In this document: positions 34,808 through 42,078 of the stretch, piece by piece
Layout of the letters: each line of letters starts with the position of its first letter
Numbering within the stretch: the first letter of the stretch is position 1
Assembly (NCBI GenBank): GCA_000156295.1
Contig: DS999222.1
Coordinates: 399,441 to 441,518, forward strand
DNA length: 42,078 nt
From: a marine gamma proteobacterium HTCC2148
GTDB lineage: Bacteria > Pseudomonadota > Gammaproteobacteria > Pseudomonadales > Halieaceae
Direction: 5' to 3'
The notes under the pieces: generated by a model
What the model was told of the DNA's origin: nothing
The model's database searches: none
The model's input: only the letters and a program-made list of their open reading frames with translations
Translations under genes and position numbers: made by a program

Positions 34808-36834
34808 GCGACTTTGCACCTATAGCTTTTGGCGATCTGCAGCGACTGTTCTCGGTTGTTATTAGCTTTGATGAGTCTATGCGGATTGTTTATGCCAGTG
34901 ACACCGTCCACACTTACTTACCTGAAGTAAAAAAATGCCCACAATTGAACGAAATCTTCAGCGTACTTCGCCCGGGAAAGCTGGAAACGTTCGCTCATGC
35001 ATTAAATTCATTGGATTCCCTGTGTCTGATGACAGCTGTTAATGGTCGTTTCGCAGTTCGGGGCCAGTTTTTAGTCGATAGTTTTAATGATGAGAAGGTT
35101 ATTTGCCTGTGTGGGTCGCCTTGGCTTTTCTGGATGTCGAGCAATTGTCCAGATGTGCGCTTGAGTTTAAGTGACTTTTCGGCTCAGGATGTTCAGCTTG
35201 ATCAGCTTTTCTTTATGACAACAGAAAAACAGATGGTCGAAGATCTTGAAAACCTAACGGCAGAATTAACAGAGACAAAAAATACGCTGGTAAAGGCCCA
35301 TGATGCTCAGCGCCGATTTTTTGCTCAGATGAGCCATGAAATGCGCACACCTCTCAACGGTGTAGTAAGTGCCATCGGGTTGCTCGAGTCCCAATCTCTT
35401 GATCAGAAACAACGACAGCTTTTAGGACTGGCGAGTAGCTCTTCTGACAACCTGATGGAGGTGATCAATTACGTATTAGACTTATCCAAGATGGAACTGG
35501 CTGGTGAGGAACGAGACAGTATCTTTGACTTACCCCAACTGCTGCGCTCTATCCTGGACATTACCGGCGCCAAGGCAAAAGAAAAGTCGTTAGAGTTGGT
35601 GTTGAAGCTTGGCTCAGGCGTTCCACATTGCTGCAGTGGCAACGCTTCGCGTTTACGTCAAACACTGTTAAATCTCACGATGAATGCTATTAAATTCACG
35701 GATAAAGGCTCTGTGATTATTGAGGCGGTAAAATTGTCAGGTGAAGATCCAAATTGCCTGCTCAAATTCAGCGTCACTGACACCGGTGCTGGAATCGCTA
35801 GCGTGGAGAAAGAAAGAATCTTTGAGCCATTTTGGACGGCTCAACCAGAGGGGTTGGATCATCCCGATTCCGGGACGGGCCTTGGTCTGGATATAGTGCG
35901 TCGAAATGTTGAATATATGGGCGGAAAAATGGACCTGAAGTCAGAGCTGGGGTCAGGTTCGACGTTTTGGTTTGACTGGCCCACAACCGCTGAGTCAGCG
36001 CTTACTGTCGCAGATATGACAGTTGCTAAAACGCAGATTGCCGACCCGGGGACTAAGCTCTCCGGGAAAATTCTACTGGCAGATGATAACGAGACAAACC
36101 TGATACTTGGCGCGATGATTATTGAATCATTGGGCATAGAAGTTGCCACTGCGCATAATGGCACTGAGGCCGTAGCTGCTGCATTGAATGACCACTACGA
36201 TCTGGTATTGATGGACATCCACATGCCCGACTTTGATGGTTTGGAGGCGACACGACGCATACGCGAAATGAAAGCAATCGAGGTGCTTCCCATCGTTGCA
36301 TTGACCGCGCTCGCCTATGAAAAAGAAAAAGAGAGATGTATCGGGGGTGGCATGAATGGCTATCTGACGAAGCCTATTGTGAAGCAAGAGTTAATGAATG
36401 AGCTAGGCAAGTGGCTACCCTCGAGCAACCAACTTTTAGCGGGAAAAAATTCCATGAATTCTGATAGCGACAGTCGCGATAGTTATTTAGATGTCGACTT
36501 ATTTGATAGTGATGTGTTCGAAGAACTGAAACGACAGATTGGAGTCGACAATCTGGAAACCGTGCTGGCCAAAGTAGCCGCTGAGGCCTCGCAGCGTTGG
36601 ACGGATCTGGTCGCAGCTGATGCATGTGATGACGAGGCTGGTGTTCAGCGCAACGTCCACAGTCTTTCCAGTATTTTCCGGAGTGTCGGTTTAATGCACG
36701 TGGGTGACAAACTGGCTTCGATCGAGGGTAAATTGCGCACTGGAGAGAAAGTCGAAGATGGTTGGTTGGAATCACTAGCGATCATTAAAACCGAAAGTCT
36801 AAAGGCGCTCGAGCGGACACTAGCGAAGCATTAG
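34804..36834 (+). CDS. H-NOX-associated hybrid histidine kinase with receiver and HPt domains
   Basis: A 676-residue soluble kinase, the partner of the H-NOX. The N-terminal region (about 10-145) looks like the HNOBA domain (FSVVISFDESMRIVYAS...DVQLDQLFFMTTEKQM). A coiled coil follows (about 140-170), then HisKA with His178 (QMSHEMRTPLNG), the ATPase with Asn294 (LTMNAIKF), DTGAGI and GTGLGLDIV, a receiver (about 422-535) with Asp471 (LVLMDIHMPDFDG) and Lys523, and a C-terminal HPt domain with His619 (NVHSLSSIFRSVG). It therefore carries every phosphotransfer step up to an external receiver, presumably the sigma-54 regulator. It begins with a GTG overlapping the H-NOX stop (GTGA). Confidence 0.93.
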   Translation: MSDFAPIAFGDLQRLFSVVISFDESMRIVYASDTVHTYLPEVKKCPQLNEIFSVLRPGKLETFAHALNSLDSLCLMTAVNGRFAVRGQFLVDSFNDEKVICLCGSPWLFWMSSNCPDVRLSLSDFSAQDVQLDQLFFMTTEKQMVEDLENLTAELTETKNTLVKAHDAQRRFFAQMSHEMRTPLNGVVSAIGLLESQSLDQKQRQLLGLASSSSDNLMEVINYVLDLSKMELAGEERDSIFDLPQLLRSILDITGAKAKEKSLELVLKLGSGVPHCCSGNASRLRQTLLNLTMNAIKFTDKGSVIIEAVKLSGEDPNCLLKFSVTDTGAGIASVEKERIFEPFWTAQPEGLDHPDSGTGLGLDIVRRNVEYMGGKMDLKSELGSGSTFWFDWPTTAESALTVADMTVAKTQIADPGTKLSGKILLADDNETNLILGAMIIESLGIEVATAHNGTEAVAAALNDHYDLVLMDIHMPDFDGLEATRRIREMKAIEVLPIVALTALAYEKEKERCIGGGMNGYLTKPIVKQELMNELGKWLPSSNQLLAGKNSMNSDSDSRDSYLDVDLFDSDVFEELKRQIGVDNLETVLAKVAAEASQRWTDLVAADACDDEAGVQRNVHSLSSIFRSVGLMHVGDKLASIEGKLRTGEKVEDGWLESLAIIKTESLKALERTLAKH

Positions 36835-36967
36835 TGAGCATTTAACCAAGCGGGCTTGCATATTTCCCAATGCGCAATATTGCCGCCTCTGTTGATCGAC
36901 TTTCAGTCAGCAAATCTCTATAGTACCGACCCGTTTTAGCCTCACCCTCACATCAGGTACTTTAACC

Positions 36968-38578
36968 GTGATTTCCACTGCGAACATTACCATGCAGTTT
37001 GGCGCCAAGCCGCTGTTCGAAGACATTTCCGTCAAGTTTGGCGACGGCAACCGATATGGCCTTATCGGCGCTAACGGTTGCGGTAAATCTACTTTTATGA
37101 AGATTCTGGATGGCAGCCTAGCCCCCACTGCCGGTAATGTATCCGTCTCGCCTAATGAGCGCATAGGCAAACTGAGCCAGGACCAATTTGCATTTGAGGA
37201 GTATTCGGTAATTGATACCGTGATAATGGGCCATGAAGCACTTTGGCAAGTAAAGCGTGAGCGCGAACGTATTTACGGCCTGCCCGAAATGTCAGAGGAA
37301 GAGGGCATGACAGTGGCAGAGCTGGAAGTCCAATTTGCGGAAATGGACGGGTACAGTGCGGAGAGCCGCGCGGGTGAAATTCTGTCTGGAGCCGGGATCG
37401 CGGAAAGTCTCCACTTTGGTCGCATGAGCGAGGTTGCACCTGGTTGGAAATTGCGCGTACTGCTGGCGCAGGCTTTGTTCTCAGATCCTGACATCCTGCT
37501 GCTTGATGAGCCAACCAACAATCTGGATATCGACACTATTCGCTGGTTGGAAGCAATGCTCAACGAGCGTAAATGCACCATGGTAATTATTTCTCACGAC
37601 AGACATTTTCTTAACGCGGTTTGCACTCACATGGCCGATATTGACTACGGTGAGCTGCGAGTCTATCCAGGCAACTATGATGATTTCATGACCGCTTCCA
37701 CCCAGGCCCGGGAACGACAGCAATCACAGAACGCAAAGAAGAGTGCCCAAATTTCGGAGCTCCAGGCATTTGTGAGTCGTTTTTCGGCCAACGCGTCTAA
37801 AGCAAAGCAAGCCACTTCCCGGGCGAAGCAGATCGCTAAAATCACGCTGGAAGACATCAAGCCCTCCAGCCGAGTGAGTCCTTATATTCGCTTTGCGCAG
37901 GATAAAAAGCTGCATCGTCAGGCGCTGGTACTGGAGAATCTCGGTCATGGTTTTGACAGTGAAGAACTGTTTTCAAACGGTAGTATTATGCTTGAAGCAG
38001 GGGCACGATTAGCGGTTATTGGAGAGAACGGCGCAGGTAAAACCACGTTTTTGCGCTGTTTAATCAATGATTTGCGTGCTAATTCCGGTGTAGTCAAATG
38101 GGCGGAAAATGCGCGCGTGGGCTATTGCCCGCAAGACAGCACTTCTGACTTCGACTCGGAATTGAATCTGTTTGACTGGATGAGCCAATGGCGCAAGCCA
38201 AACCACGCTGACCAAATTGTGCGTGCCACTCTTGGTCGCCTGTTGTTTTCGTCCGAAGATTTTGAGAAGAAAGTGAAGGTGTGTTCCGGCGGCGAAAAGA
38301 ACCGCCTCCTTTTCGGCAAGTTAATGATGCAGGACTGTAATGTACTGGTCATGGACGAGCCCACCAACCATCTCGATATGGAGGCGATTGAGTCGCTGAA
38401 CCTGGCCCTTGAACATTACGAGGGTACGCTGATTTTTGTCAGCCATGACCGGGAATTCGTGTCCTCTCTGGCTAATCGGGTGATCGAGATTCGCGACACA
38501 GATTTAATAGATTTTCAGGGCAATTATGAGGAATATCTGGCGAGCCAACTTGCAACAGGCACTGCCATCAACTTTTAG
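36968..38578 (+). CDS. ybiT: ABC-F ATPase YbiT
   Basis: A 536-residue ABC-F protein, closely similar along its length to E. coli YbiT. Both ATPase halves are present: Walker [10 protein letters not shown] and GENGAGKTT, Walker [13 protein letters not shown] and [12 protein letters not shown], and signatures [15 protein letters not shown] (the first lacks the usual SGGQ, as in YbiT) and [15 protein letters not shown]. There are no membrane segments. ABC-F proteins act on ribosomes in translation. The start is a GTG at 36968, matching the conserved beginning ([18 protein letters not shown]). It stands alone after the H-NOX operon, with 133 bp between. Confidence 0.95.
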   Translation: MISTANITMQFGAKPLFEDISVKFGDGNRYGLIGANGCGKSTFMKILDGSLAPTAGNVSVSPNERIGKLSQDQFAFEEYSVIDTVIMGHEALWQVKRERERIYGLPEMSEEEGMTVAELEVQFAEMDGYSAESRAGEILSGAGIAESLHFGRMSEVAPGWKLRVLLAQALFSDPDILLLDEPTNNLDIDTIRWLEAMLNERKCTMVIISHDRHFLNAVCTHMADIDYGELRVYPGNYDDFMTASTQARERQQSQNAKKSAQISELQAFVSRFSANASKAKQATSRAKQIAKITLEDIKPSSRVSPYIRFAQDKKLHRQALVLENLGHGFDSEELFSNGSIMLEAGARLAVIGENGAGKTTFLRCLINDLRANSGVVKWAENARVGYCPQDSTSDFDSELNLFDWMSQWRKPNHADQIVRATLGRLLFSSEDFEKKVKVCSGGEKNRLLFGKLMMQDCNVLVMDEPTNHLDMEAIESLNLALEHYEGTLIFVSHDREFVSSLANRVIEIRDTDLIDFQGNYEEYLASQLATGTAINF

Positions 38579-38609
38579 CAGCCGAGCATACAAGCGGTGC
38601 CCGGCCTGT

Positions 38610-38657
38610 TCACTTCACGGAAGTGACAATCTGTTTGGACTTTAGCGGCGGCTAAAG
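38610..38657. other. Two hairpins between convergent genes
   Basis: TCACTTC-ACG-GAAGTGA (38610-38626) and CTTTAGC-GGCG-GCTAAAG (38640-38657) are perfect 7-bp stems in the space between ybiT and the DUF1295 gene, which converge. Neither has a T-run, so they are not standard intrinsic terminators, but their position suggests a role in transcription ends or mRNA stability. Confidence 0.45.
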
Positions 38658-38718
38658 CTGTTCATCGATGAGTGCCCAACGATTTTCAAACTTTTCCCTT
38701 GGCCTGACCTCACTACCG

Positions 38719-39561
38719 TTACCAGAGTTTCGGCACTAGCTCGGGTGTGGTCGCTTTGTAAGCTTCGTATTCGGGGTGGCCGCCCCATTTACTATCAGAT
38801 TTTTTTTCCAGCAGCGGTACGCCACTAACCTTAGTGAGCAGCAGGTAAACAAACACGGGCGAGATGAGGGTAGCCATTTGCCATCCGGTCAACGCCGGCA
38901 AAGCTAGCAGGGCAATGCCTGTCCACAGTAGAATTTCGCCAAAATAATTTGGGTGTCTAGATCGCGCCCATAGTCCTGTCGAAATGAAAGCATCGGCTCC
39001 TGCGATTTTACGGAAGTTGCGCTTTTGTTGGTCGGCAATGACTTCAATGCTAAATCCCATCACCCATAACACGATGGCGAACAGGTCGATGTAAGACATC
39101 GATACCTTTTGTTCGGCGGTGATCGCCGCCAGAGCGCAGGCAGCAGTAATCAGCACCCAGAGGCCTTGCAGGCTCCAGGTAAAAAAGAAGCGAAGTGGGT
39201 CCGGCTTTATTTTGTCGAAGCGCGAATCGGACCCGTCCTTACGGATACGAGAAAACAAAAAACTCCCCAGTCTTATTGCCCATAGGGCGACGAGCGCGCC
39301 GAGTAGGATCGAGCGCGGGTCATTGTGCCCAGACAGTACTAGCGCCAGGGTGATGCAACTTACGTAAGTCACGCTACCCGTCAGATCATAAAATTTCTCG
39401 GTTTGCTGCAAATAGGCGGGTATATAGGCAAGCCACTGCAACGCAAATGCGAGCAGGGCGCACTCCGCGAATACTGGGAGCGTGCCCGCCAGGGTGCCAC
39501 CCTGACTACCGGCCCAGGCAATGCCAGCCCCGAGTAAATAAACGATAATGAGTTGGCGCAT
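38719..39561 (-). CDS. DUF1295 / steroid 5-alpha reductase-fold membrane protein
   Basis: A 280-residue polytopic membrane protein. The C-terminal half has the family signature WARSRHPNYFGEILLWTGI, preceded by VMGFSIEVIADQQK and FFFTWSLQGLWV, and ends SKWGGHPEYEAYKATTPELVPKLW. The fold is shared with steroid 5-alpha reductases and isoprenylcysteine methyltransferases, so NADPH-dependent lipid reduction is plausible, but the bacterial DUF1295 function is not established. It converges on ybiT and diverges from the small membrane protein at 39756. Confidence 0.85.
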   Translation of the reverse strand: MRQLIIVYLLGAGIAWAGSQGGTLAGTLPVFAECALLAFALQWLAYIPAYLQQTEKFYDLTGSVTYVSCITLALVLSGHNDPRSILLGALVALWAIRLGSFLFSRIRKDGSDSRFDKIKPDPLRFFFTWSLQGLWVLITAACALAAITAEQKVSMSYIDLFAIVLWVMGFSIEVIADQQKRNFRKIAGADAFISTGLWARSRHPNYFGEILLWTGIALLALPALTGWQMATLISPVFVYLLLTKVSGVPLLEKKSDSKWGGHPEYEAYKATTPELVPKLW

Positions 39562-39676
39562 ATAAGGTCACTTTTTTGGGCAGAGTTTGGTGCTGCGCGG
39601 GTGTTGCGGGCGGGCACGCGTTTGATTTTACGATGCCTGATATGAAGATTGCCAGAGTCGTGATAATGTCATTAAT

Positions 39677-39710
39677 AATTGTATACAATTAGATTGTGTA
39701 CAATTATAAT
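39677..39710 (+). promoter_or_regulatory. Paired TTGTRTACAA palindromes with overlapping -10 element
   Basis: A perfect 14-bp palindrome, AATTGTATACAATT (39677-39690), is followed by a near-identical one, ATTGTGTACAAT (39693-39704), with centres 15 bp apart. A consensus TATAAT follows directly (39705-39710). The arrangement, two operators over the -35 and spacer region, suggests a repressed promoter reading toward 39756. The form TNGT...ACNA is typical of GntR-family operators (inference). No regulator gene of that family is in the window. Confidence 0.6.
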
Positions 39711-39755
39711 TTACCGCATGCAGGAAGCTAACAATGCCGTTTGAGGAGGCACGCC

Positions 39756-40238
39756 ATGCCGTTAAGTCCCTTAGGAATATTCCATACCGTACTCGCGATG
39801 AGCGCGTTAATTTCTGTGGCGATGCTTTTGTGGCAGGACAAACGAATCAATTTTGAGCGGGCGCTAGCCAAGTTCTATTTAGCAGCGACATTACTAACAG
39901 CGGCCAGTGCATTGGCGATTTTCCGCCACGGTGCACCAAATGCGGCGCACGGGCTTGCCGTATTGACGATTGTTGCAATTGTTGTCGGTATACTCGCCAG
40001 TAAGGTGAGCTTTTTGGGAGGGGTACAAAAATATTTCGTCGAGCTGTGTTTTTCTTCGACGGTTTTATTTCACCTGTTGCCCACAGCAACCGAGATTCTC
40101 ACTCGATTTCCGTTAGACGCGCCGTTAGTTGATTCATTAGAGGCCCCCTTGCTGCTGAAGACGTTCGCCACAATTGTAACGGTTTTCCTTGTGATGCTGG
40201 GTTTACAAATGAATTGGCTGCGTAATCAGCAAAACTGA
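39756..40238 (+). CDS. Four-helix membrane protein of unknown function
   Basis: A 160-residue protein with four hydrophobic segments: an N-terminal one (GIFHTVLAMSALISVAMLLW), then FYLAATLLTAASALAIF, GLAVLTIVAIVVGILAS with a short loop, and a final TFATIVTVFLVMLGLQMNWL. I recognise no domain. The longest frame starts with a TTG at 39741, but the ATG at 39756 has GAGGAGG at good distance, so I use it. The paired palindromes and TATAAT just upstream suggest it is under tight regulation. It is divergent from the DUF1295 gene. Confidence 0.7.
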   Translation: MPLSPLGIFHTVLAMSALISVAMLLWQDKRINFERALAKFYLAATLLTAASALAIFRHGAPNAAHGLAVLTIVAIVVGILASKVSFLGGVQKYFVELCFSSTVLFHLLPTATEILTRFPLDAPLVDSLEAPLLLKTFATIVTVFLVMLGLQMNWLRNQQN

Positions 40239-40332
40239 TCAGCTGTGTTTGAAAAATACATGGATGAAAATTGGCTAGCCTCTGCGGTTTCATAACTGGG
40301 TGTGTTGCGCGCTATGAAATGCCATCAATGCA

Positions 40333-40614
40333 ATGGTTAAGGCTAAGCACTCGCCGCAATACAATCCAGATCTCAATGGCCTGCAATACGCTACATGGAC
40401 GTTGCGCCAAATGAGGCCGCTAACGACGTTTGAGCAATTGGGGGGTCGATTCGGTTTTGAGCCCTGGCAGCCTCAATCTCATGCTCAACCGCTTGGAAAA
40501 AAAGATGTTCGAGAAGTTAAAAAAATTACTGAACTACTGTTAGAGTTTCACGCAGAAGATCAAGCAGAACTCAATCAAAAGAAATTGGCCGCAACGTCGG
40601 CAACGGGAGAATAG
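40333..40614 (+). CDS. Hypothetical protein, 93 residues
   Basis: A basic, mostly hydrophilic protein with no signal, membrane segment or recognised domain. It begins MVKAKHSPQYNPDLNGLQYA and ends in a Glu/Lys/Ala-rich helix likely to be extended (about 55-93). The ribosome-binding site is not clear. Its stop lies 2 bp before the start of the saccharopine-dehydrogenase-like gene, which is good evidence that it is translated and belongs to the same operon. I do not know its function. Confidence 0.6.
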   Translation: MVKAKHSPQYNPDLNGLQYATWTLRQMRPLTTFEQLGGRFGFEPWQPQSHAQPLGKKDVREVKKITELLLEFHAEDQAELNQKKLAATSATGE

Positions 40615-40616
40615 CT

Positions 40617-41786
40617 ATGTCAAAAGAATGGGATATTATCGTATACGGTGCTACAGGGTTCACAGGTCGTCTGGTGTGTGAATACCTTTATGCCCAGTAT
40701 GGTTCAGACGGGGAGGTCAGCTGGGCTATGGCAGGGCGGAGCGAGCAGAAGCTAGAGGAAGTCCGCAGCGATCTGGGAATACCTGATTCAGTGCCCTTGG
40801 TCGTCGCAGATGCAACGAGCAAGGCCTCTATTGATACCATGGTGTCACGTGCCAAGGTGGTTCTTACGACGGTAGGGCCCTATCAGCTTTACGGTTCCGA
40901 TCTGGTGCAGGCTTGCGCTGCCGCCGGCACAGACTACGTTGATTTATGCGGTGAGCCAGCCTGGATGCATGAAATGATTGCTGCGCACGGAGCAGCCGCT
41001 AAGGCCAGTGGGGCGCGTATCGTATTTTCGTGTGGCTTTGACTCCATTCCCTTTGACCTGGGTGTTTTGTTTCTGCAGCAGCTTGCCGCTGAGGATCAAC
41101 AGGCACCGCTTACCCGGATAAAGGGACGTGTTCGTTCCATGCAAGGGACAATGTCTGGCGGTACTTTGGCCAGCTTCAAAGCCACCATGGCAGCCGCCGG
41201 TAAAAATCCGGAGCTGATTAAAGTATTGATGGACTCATTTGCCCTCACTGAAGGCGTTGTTGGTCCGGAGCAGCCTTCGGGGCTGGCGCCGATTTATGAG
41301 GAAGACCTGAACAGCTGGTCAGCTCCATTTATCATGGCCACCATCAACACCAAGAATATTCACCGTTCTAATTTTTTGCTCGGGCACCGTTACGGTGAGA
41401 ACTTTGTGTACGACGAGATGATGCTGACTGGACCAGGGGAACAAGGCGAGGCCATAGCTAAGGGCGTTGCGGCTGATAAGTCCATGGTCGAATCAACCAT
41501 TCAGCCCGGAGAAGGACCCAGCAAGGAAGAACGTGAAAATGGCTCTTATGACGTCATGTTCAGCGGGTCGAATGACAGTGGCTACACAGCCGTTGCCAGT
41601 GTGCAGGGTGACAAAGATCCCGGCTATGGCTCAACCAGTAAAATGATAGCGGAAGCTGCGGTATGTCTGGCATTGCATCCGGACGTGGCTAGCGGAGGCA
41701 TATGGACGCCGGCGGCTGCGCTAGGTTCATTGTTAATAGACAGGTTGCAAGATAACGCTGGACTTACCTTCAGCAAAGAGAGCTGA
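40617..41786 (+). CDS. Saccharopine dehydrogenase-like NAD(P)-binding oxidoreductase
   Basis: A 389-residue protein of the saccharopine dehydrogenase NADP-binding family, often annotated as trans-acting enoyl reductase-like. It begins with the dinucleotide motif IIVYGATGFTGRLVCEYL, then AGRSEQKLEEV, VVADATSKASID, VLTTVGPYQLYG and FSCGFDSIPFDLGVLFLQQ. Members are NAD(P)-dependent and include reductases acting on lipid intermediates; the substrate is unknown here. It is preceded by a small gene with only 2 bp between. It lies 111 bp upstream of the next gene on the same strand. Confidence 0.85.
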   Translation: MSKEWDIIVYGATGFTGRLVCEYLYAQYGSDGEVSWAMAGRSEQKLEEVRSDLGIPDSVPLVVADATSKASIDTMVSRAKVVLTTVGPYQLYGSDLVQACAAAGTDYVDLCGEPAWMHEMIAAHGAAAKASGARIVFSCGFDSIPFDLGVLFLQQLAAEDQQAPLTRIKGRVRSMQGTMSGGTLASFKATMAAAGKNPELIKVLMDSFALTEGVVGPEQPSGLAPIYEEDLNSWSAPFIMATINTKNIHRSNFLLGHRYGENFVYDEMMLTGPGEQGEAIAKGVAADKSMVESTIQPGEGPSKEERENGSYDVMFSGSNDSGYTAVASVQGDKDPGYGSTSKMIAEAAVCLALHPDVASGGIWTPAAALGSLLIDRLQDNAGLTFSKES

Positions 41787-41897
41787 TCGTCACTGCTTGT
41801 CTGACCTGGGTGATCTTTTGGAGCGCGAGACTCGTACTATTGTCACAGTCTGCAAAAGCGGGCAAAACTTGGTCAAAAGTAACGGGTAGAGGAATAA

Positions 41898-42078
41898 ATG
41901 AGCATTTCAATCTCTGGGTTCGAGCAAAAATTCTTTCGCAAGATAAATGATGTAGTAGAGCCTCTTGTGAGCAGTGGTGTTGGCTCACCCGCATGGACCC
42001 CTGCCAGCTTGATCGTGCTGGAGTCTACCGGATTCAAGAGTGGACAACCCAGGCGCACGCCGCTCTGGAGTGTGCGAT
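41898..42078 (+). CDS. Deazaflavin-dependent nitroreductase family protein (partial)
   Basis: The gene starts at the ATG at 41898 with AGAGGA 5 bp upstream and runs off the window, so only 60 codons are seen. The start (MSISISGFEQKFFRKINDVV) and TPASLIVLESTGFKSGQPRRTPLW match the Ddn/DUF385-type nitroreductase family, whose conserved GxKSGxxRxTPL motif is present. In actinobacteria these use F420; in proteobacteria the cofactor is uncertain. Confidence 0.7.
   Translation, partial: MSISISGFEQKFFRKINDVVEPLVSSGVGSPAWTPASLIVLESTGFKSGQPRRTPLWSVR

Overview
The window looks like an ordinary, fairly dense stretch of the chromosome of a free-living aerobic gammaproteobacterium. The block alaS - lysC - csrA - tRNA-Ser(GCU) is a classic gammaproteobacterial arrangement. 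GreB, GcvP, YbiT, DsbB and FadH homologues support this. The mix of fatty-acid and steroid-like redox enzymes (LCAD-type acyl-CoA dehydrogenase, FadH, DUF1295, sterol-desaturase fold, saccharopine-dehydrogenase-like reductase, luciferase-like and deazaflavin-type oxidoreductases) would fit a marine Cellvibrionales-type lineage. That placement is inference, not something the sequence proves.

Layout. 1-0.9 kb: a membrane-anchored thioredoxin-like protein carrying an 8-copy hexanucleotide repeat. 0.9-3.8 kb: a minus-strand redox/sugar cluster (zinc alcohol dehydrogenase, sugar-isomerase-like TIM barrel, luciferase-like monooxygenase). 3.9-8.9 kb: minus-strand greB - MFS transporter - gcvP. 9.1-15.2 kb: plus-strand housekeeping block (M23 peptidase, Trm112-like protein, HIT protein, alaS, lysC, csrA, tRNA-Ser and a strong terminator), followed by a second copy of the tRNA 3' end. 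15.5-20.7 kb, minus strand: an orphan OmpR-type response regulator with a near-ideal CRP-type palindrome upstream, a small membrane protein, a large lipoprotein that I read as a cytochrome c-like domain fused to a PHM/DBH-type copper monooxygenase fold, and an iron alcohol dehydrogenase. 21.0-25.5 kb, plus strand: a secreted subtilisin-like lipoprotein and a soluble PAS histidine kinase. 25.5-32.3 kb: fadH, an acyl-CoA dehydrogenase, two decayed coding remnants, a DUF5993-like / dsbB / lipoprotein operon, a ChaC-like protein and a sterol-desaturase-fold protein. 32.5-36.8 kb: a self-contained H-NOX signalling operon. 37-42 kb: ybiT, DUF1295, small membrane and unknown proteins, a saccharopine-dehydrogenase-like reductase and a truncated deazaflavin-type nitroreductase at the window edge.

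The most interesting system is the H-NOX operon. It encodes a LuxO/NtrC-like sigma-54 activator, a heme NO sensor, and a hybrid kinase with an HNOBA-like input, a receiver and an HPt domain. It therefore carries every part of a gas-sensing phosphorelay. It is preceded by nine tandem heptamers ending 24 bp before the first gene and by two perfect inverted repeats. Second is the copper-monooxygenase-like lipoprotein, in which all six expected copper ligands can be placed. Third is the tRNA-Ser 3'-end repeat unit with structured spacer. Several genes are too short for routine ORF calling or need a start other than the longest-ORF start; these are noted in the individual entries.
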